Position numbers and translations under genes: made by a program | Shown: positions 60,201 through 64,000 of the stretch, one piece after another | Layout of the letters: each line of letters opens with the position of its first letter | How positions within the stretch are numbered: the first letter of the stretch is position 1 | The notes under the pieces: generated by a model | Database searches by the model: none | What the model was told of the DNA's origin: nothing | Seen by the model: only the letters and a program-made list of their open reading frames with translations | Assembly (NCBI GenBank): GCA_947568835.1 | Contig: OX387604.1 | Location: 16,769,076 to 16,833,075 of the forward strand | DNA length: 64,000 nucleotides | DNA from: Protonemura montana | Lineage: Eukaryota > Arthropoda > Insecta > Plecoptera > Nemouridae | Reading direction: 5' to 3'

Positions 60201-63200
60201 GATTCCTTACAACCAAGTAAAAGAGTGGGAAAAGACAAGATGAAAGGGACAAGATTATGCAAACCAATATGAAACATTCCATTCAGAATACCCAAGAGTT
60301 ATTACCTGTATCTTTTTTTCGTATCAAACGAATATCTTTTGGCATTAGACCACACTGTAGTATATCTTGGCGAATCTAAATCACAAAGAAAAAAAACATA
60401 AATCAGTATGTGTCTTTTCATATCATGAAAAATATAACAGGTTAATTTAATAGTGCTATTGCTTTTAAAGGTTTCGTCAGAGTCTTAGCCACAATAGCAA
60501 GGTATTCCACAGTGTAATGGACAACATGCCCTTCTGAATCAAAACACTTGGAAGATAAGAATTACTTTATCAATAAAAGGTAGAGAGAAATGATCAAAAA
60601 ACCAACCAACAGACAAACCAGACAAGGCAACAAACCAGCTGTTAGCCTCTTGGGTCTATATGAAGCTTAGAATGTCTAAGATTTTAAATATTATCCTGTA
60701 AAGCAGAATGCATATTGAGCTTGTAGCTGTTCAGTCCCACAGTAAATACTAAGATAGTCTCCATTTTATACCCCCCCCCCCCCCCCCCCCCCCCTCCTCT
60801 CCCCCATACTTGGGTACCTGTATACCGGCTGACAGCCCTAGTTTGTAACCTTTAAATACAAAAAAAGGTTCAACTTTCACAAGACTCTCTTTAATTACTG
60901 CTGACAAAACCTATAAACTCGATAGCGTAGTACAATTTAATATACTCACATCATTTTCAGCTATGTGCTGGGCTAACCCTCTTATCATAATTGTGCTATT
61001 TGGTGGTTGGTTTCGGTAAGTGTCTGAATCTAGATTGAACATTCTGGAGTCCCCTGATAAACTATTATCAAATGAACTACAGGAATCGTGCTGATCATCG
61101 TCTGGACCTCTCCTCCCGACCCTTTCATCAACATCGCGCGCCTCGACACTTCTGTGACGTTCCCTGTCGTAACTGTTCCATCGAGAAGGCTTATCGTCAC
61201 GATAATCCGGATACTGATCGGACTTGCCGTAGTTGCCCCTACTCCTTCGTCTTGAACTACAAGAAATAATAAACATATTTACATGAGGATAAATATGATT
61301 TGAATTCTAATTGCTAGCAATGGGCAGATAATTTTATTATTAGTGTTACTAATAAAATAAAAAATAACGTTATTCTAATTTTCTCTTATTTGGGACATTG
61401 TGAGAACAAGCATATAAGTATATTAATGATATTTCTGCCAAAATGCTAGATATGTGCGAGGAAAGTGGAGTTGTTACGAAACTTACCAAGAGAAGCGAAG
61501 CAATGGTGGTAAGCTGGGACAGATCACGCAAATTTGTTAACATTTGGGCTAATGCCTTGGTCTCTAGAAGATGGTGATGGTGACAATGGGTAGGGGGATG
61601 TATTGGTGATGAGGGGGAGGGGTAGACTTCTGAGAGTGGTAGGAGAGATTTAATCGTTTGTTAAATTAAGTGAAAATCTGGATTGAATGATCTATTGGTG
61701 TGGATATTCCTATCAGCAGAGTTTAGAAGGGTTGTAGGATGGAGGGAGGGATTTTATGACTTACTGTAAAGCTGTTTTCGAATTAGCGGGAGTGGGATTT
61801 GCTGTGTAGGGATACGACTACTTTAGTGATAACAGTGCCTTTGGTATGAAGGTAGTTCATTTCTTGAAATGTAAAAACTATGTTTGGTGAGGAGCATGTG
61901 GACCAGAGAGGATATGAAAGCTGACGTTGGTTTGGTATGTCGGGATGACGTCAAGGAAATGATCAATGATGTTGATGCCGACCATGTGCGGGATGCTGGT
62001 GTGTGGTGAAGTGATGTCTATGGTGACAAGACAGGTTGAGCGTCTTTGGGGAGAGGGGAGTAGATGGCTTTGGATCTCAAAGTGGTTAGTGTCTCGGATA
62101 CGCGACTGCAGGTTGCGGACGAATGGTTGTAGGTTACTGAAACCCATTATAGAACCACCGACACGCAGCACTCCGCTGTTTACTCAGTTTTCTAGTGATC
62201 AAGAAATTGGTCGAAATGTCAACAAACACAAGTTATCTATCAAAGCGTACCACCATCGCTTTGCCTATTAGTAAGTTCCAAAACAACTACGCTTACGCTC
62301 CTCTTACGAAGGTATTCTTTATGTATATTCTATATGTAAAAAAAAAAAAAATACCAAAAGTTTCAAAACAACCCTACAAAAATTGCCAACTTAATGATGT
62401 TGCTAAGTCGTTGGAACCCACTGAACATACAAATTAGTAAGCCGAGAATAACTTGGGTAAACTGACCGGTCATCTCTATCATCTCTGTCATATGGCTTAT
62501 CTTTCCCAGATCGTCTACTGTAAGAACGGCTTTCGTCAGCATTAGAGTGTGATGAATCTCGCTCTGAAACAAAAATAATGCTGAAGTAGTGTTTGATTCA
62601 CTGATAACAATAAAAAAGAGTGGGTAACAATGAACAAACCTTGAGATCTATCTCTGCCCCTCCATCGTGGCGTGTAGGGCATATCGCTGGAGCGTGAATA
62701 TTCACGTTTATCTCTTGACCGATGAGTTGAATTCTCAAAGAGTCGATCTAAAAACAAAAATCAAACTGTGATGCTAGTAGATAGTGATACTGTAGATACT
62801 TGTGAATGGGAAATAGCATGTAGCACTGCATACTAATCCATCTATCTTCTTGTACTTAACACATAGGTACGACTTGTTTTTTGCAAAAACTTAACTCTTG
62901 TCGTTTTCACAGATTAGAAATATCATTTTGAACACAGGGACCTCGAGTAGTTGACGTGTTACAGTGATACACACCGGTTAAAAGCTTGAATCTAAACTCA
63001 TTAAGTATGGAACACTTTTTGCCACAATCGTAGGCAGCGGTGGAACGGCACGGGAACTTCAGTGGCAAGTTCAGTTAAACTTTAGTTTTTTGCATTAATA
63101 ACCAAAAAAGAGTTGATTGCATTTCTACTGACGTAATGCATTCCTACCAAATTTCAAACAAGAATCAACCACATTGAACCAGCCAAAACTTGCACAACTT

Positions 63201-63763
63201 CACTAAACCTATGGCATAGTAAATTTGCGACCACTGACCCAACAACCACCCAACATTCCGGGGAACCAAATTATGGCTTTTATAACAGATTAATGTAGGA
63301 AAATGCCTACTGAGGGTGTCTTTTTTTGTAATTAAAACACCAAATTACGATAGTTGAAACAAATGAACAACTTGGAATTCATGACACGGTAAAAATCGTG
63401 TAACACCACATAAGAGCTAATATTAAATAGAGTCCAATATCCACTCGGACTTTGATACCTGCTGCTCATCGTGCATCGTCCATTAAGCTTTGCCCACCTC
63501 TCGTGGTTAATATGGTAATAACCATCAATTTCTAGATTTTAATTAAACTGCGGTCCTTAATGGCAGCTGTTACAAGAACAATAAACAAAAACAAAACTTT
63601 TACAATATAGATATCTCAGCAAATACAGGTGAGCAACAGCTACATCCAACGAAAACACAGCTAGGGAAAAAATCCTCCCCTACAAAAACGTCTTCCTGGG
63701 TATTTTGTACTTATACCCTTTCAAGAATTACGAATAATGCTTACCTTTTATATCAGCATCCAT
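51265..63763 (-). CDS. RBM5: RBM5/RBM10-type RNA-binding splicing regulator, 17 coding exons
   Basis: Exons in coding order: 63745-63763, 62640-62747, 62467-62563, 60950-61256, 60306-60375, 59891-59964, 59519-59635, 59104-59215, 58614-58832, 58061-58260, 57470-57577, 56770-56899, 56023-56279, 53442-53755, 52622-52790, 52119-52286, 51265-51426. Phases agree: 876 aa, between human RBM5 (815) and RBM10 (930). These nuclear proteins bind pre-mRNA and spliceosomal proteins and control exon choice. An Arg/Ser/Asp-rich N-terminus leads to RRM1 (about 165-245; STIMIRGLAQHI, SRGFGFVEF). Next is a RanBP2-type zinc finger (C262, C265, C276, C279), then RRM2 (302-385; VLLRGLDALSTEDSV). After a Tyr/Gln-rich linker comes an OCRE domain (527-580; YQWDDSSGYYCDPHTGLFYD). 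A C2H2 finger follows (C696, C699, H712, H719) and a C-terminal G-patch (about 785-835; NLGNKMLMKMGWQEGMGLGK). The exon 52622-52790 ends at a GC rather than GT donor. RBM5 versus RBM10 cannot be decided; invertebrates often have one gene for both. Confidence 0.95.
54297..54400 (+). repeat. tandem TCTGAGAATGGCAGAATCGC-type repeat
   Basis: About four units built from CTTCTGAGAAT and GGCAGAATCGCAA words lie inside hAT copy 3. Unit length varies because some copies lack the second word. Confidence 0.75.
54672..54869 (+). pseudogene. hAT N-terminal (BED-like finger) fragment
   Basis: The frame begins MAPIKPSLSVKLKQWVKEHK and continues to GMAIHCEAYMR. The basic start followed by a Trp-containing helix and a Cys resembles the zinc-finger N-terminus of this hAT family and of its CGGBP1-like relatives. 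The second expected Cys appears replaced by Tyr, and the frame soon runs into TGCATATTT repeat words. Confidence 0.45.
60771..60794 (+). repeat. 24-C homopolymer in RBM5/10 intron 4
   Basis: An uninterrupted run of C, the longest homopolymer in the window. The exact count is uncertain in any sequencing method. Confidence 0.85.
61256..62466. other. RBM5/10 intron 3
   Basis: A 1.2-kb intron mostly filled by purine-rich (plus strand) DNA and a Penelope-like fragment. Confidence 0.7.
61878..62171 (-). pseudogene. Penelope-like retroelement RT fragment
   Basis: The minus strand (same as RBM5/10) encodes FSNLQPFVRNLQSRIRDTNH and then STCLVTIDITSPHTSIPH with GI after it. The LVT(I/L)D(V/I)TS.(Y/H)T.IP block, with an upstream RDTN helix, is characteristic of Penelope-like reverse transcriptases. 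Only this palm-entry segment survives. The YxDD box and GIY-YIG nuclease are absent. Confidence 0.7.
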
Positions 63764-64000
63764 TGTTGAAGATTGCTTATTTGTGAATCATATATCTGCA
63801 TATAATTTCACAATTAGGTATGTACGTGCTTAAAAGTATATGGGTTGGTATATTAAAATTTAGGCACAGTTGATACAACTCAAATCTCAACCGGAATCAA
63901 AAATAATTGAATGCAATTAAGAAATGCCTCCATATACAAATGCTTCAATATCGTATCAAGTAACCGGACATACTTGTTCTTGATCACGCAATCACAACGA
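63764..64000. other. sequence upstream of the RBM5/10 start codon
   Basis: It should include 5' UTR or promoter sequence, but no TATA box or other clear motif could be assigned. Confidence 0.3.

Overview
The window is AT-rich, intron-bearing nuclear DNA from an invertebrate animal. The evidence is three conserved metazoan protein genes with many short GT-AG introns, long non-coding stretches, and many hAT, LINE, Penelope-like and MITE remnants. The phylum cannot be fixed from the sequence alone.

Layout. 1-19.4 kb is gene-poor: a LINE reverse-transcriptase remnant (930-1440, minus), an inverted pair of ~280-bp repeats (1726-1998 and 5202-5495), small MITEs, tandem repeats, and a CpG-rich mobile-looking block (13.6-16 kb) holding a broken, partly inverted gene with a PIN/FEN1-like domain and a CXC domain. 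19521-31167 (plus) is an RSBN1/RSBN1L/DPY-21-type histone demethylase gene in 8 coding exons (1404 aa). 34861-38586 (plus) is an unrecognised gene of about 10 small, mostly phase-0 exons encoding an acidic Ser/Pro/Glu-rich protein of about 241 aa. 39912-46887 (minus) is ceramide glucosyltransferase (UGCG) in 8 exons (402 aa). 51265-63763 (minus) is an RBM5/RBM10-type splicing regulator in 17 coding exons (876 aa). In all four models the exon phases join without a frame break.

The conserved genes act in separate places: chromatin (H4K20 demethylation), Golgi (glucosylceramide synthesis) and spliceosome (alternative splicing). Nothing suggests a shared pathway. RSBN1 and the unknown gene run rightward; UGCG and RBM5/10 run leftward, so the unknown gene and UGCG converge with 1.3 kb between them.

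Mobile elements account for much of the intron length. Three copies of one hAT family (related terminal inverted repeats, 8-bp target duplications) sit in introns of RSBN1, UGCG and RBM5/10. The RSBN1 copy keeps a long transposase frame. A separate hAT MITE lies 46 bp from the UGCG copy, and a Harbinger-type MITE starts 12 bp after the RSBN1 exon 4 splice donor. The least explained items are the modular small-exon gene and the inverted PIN/CXC element.
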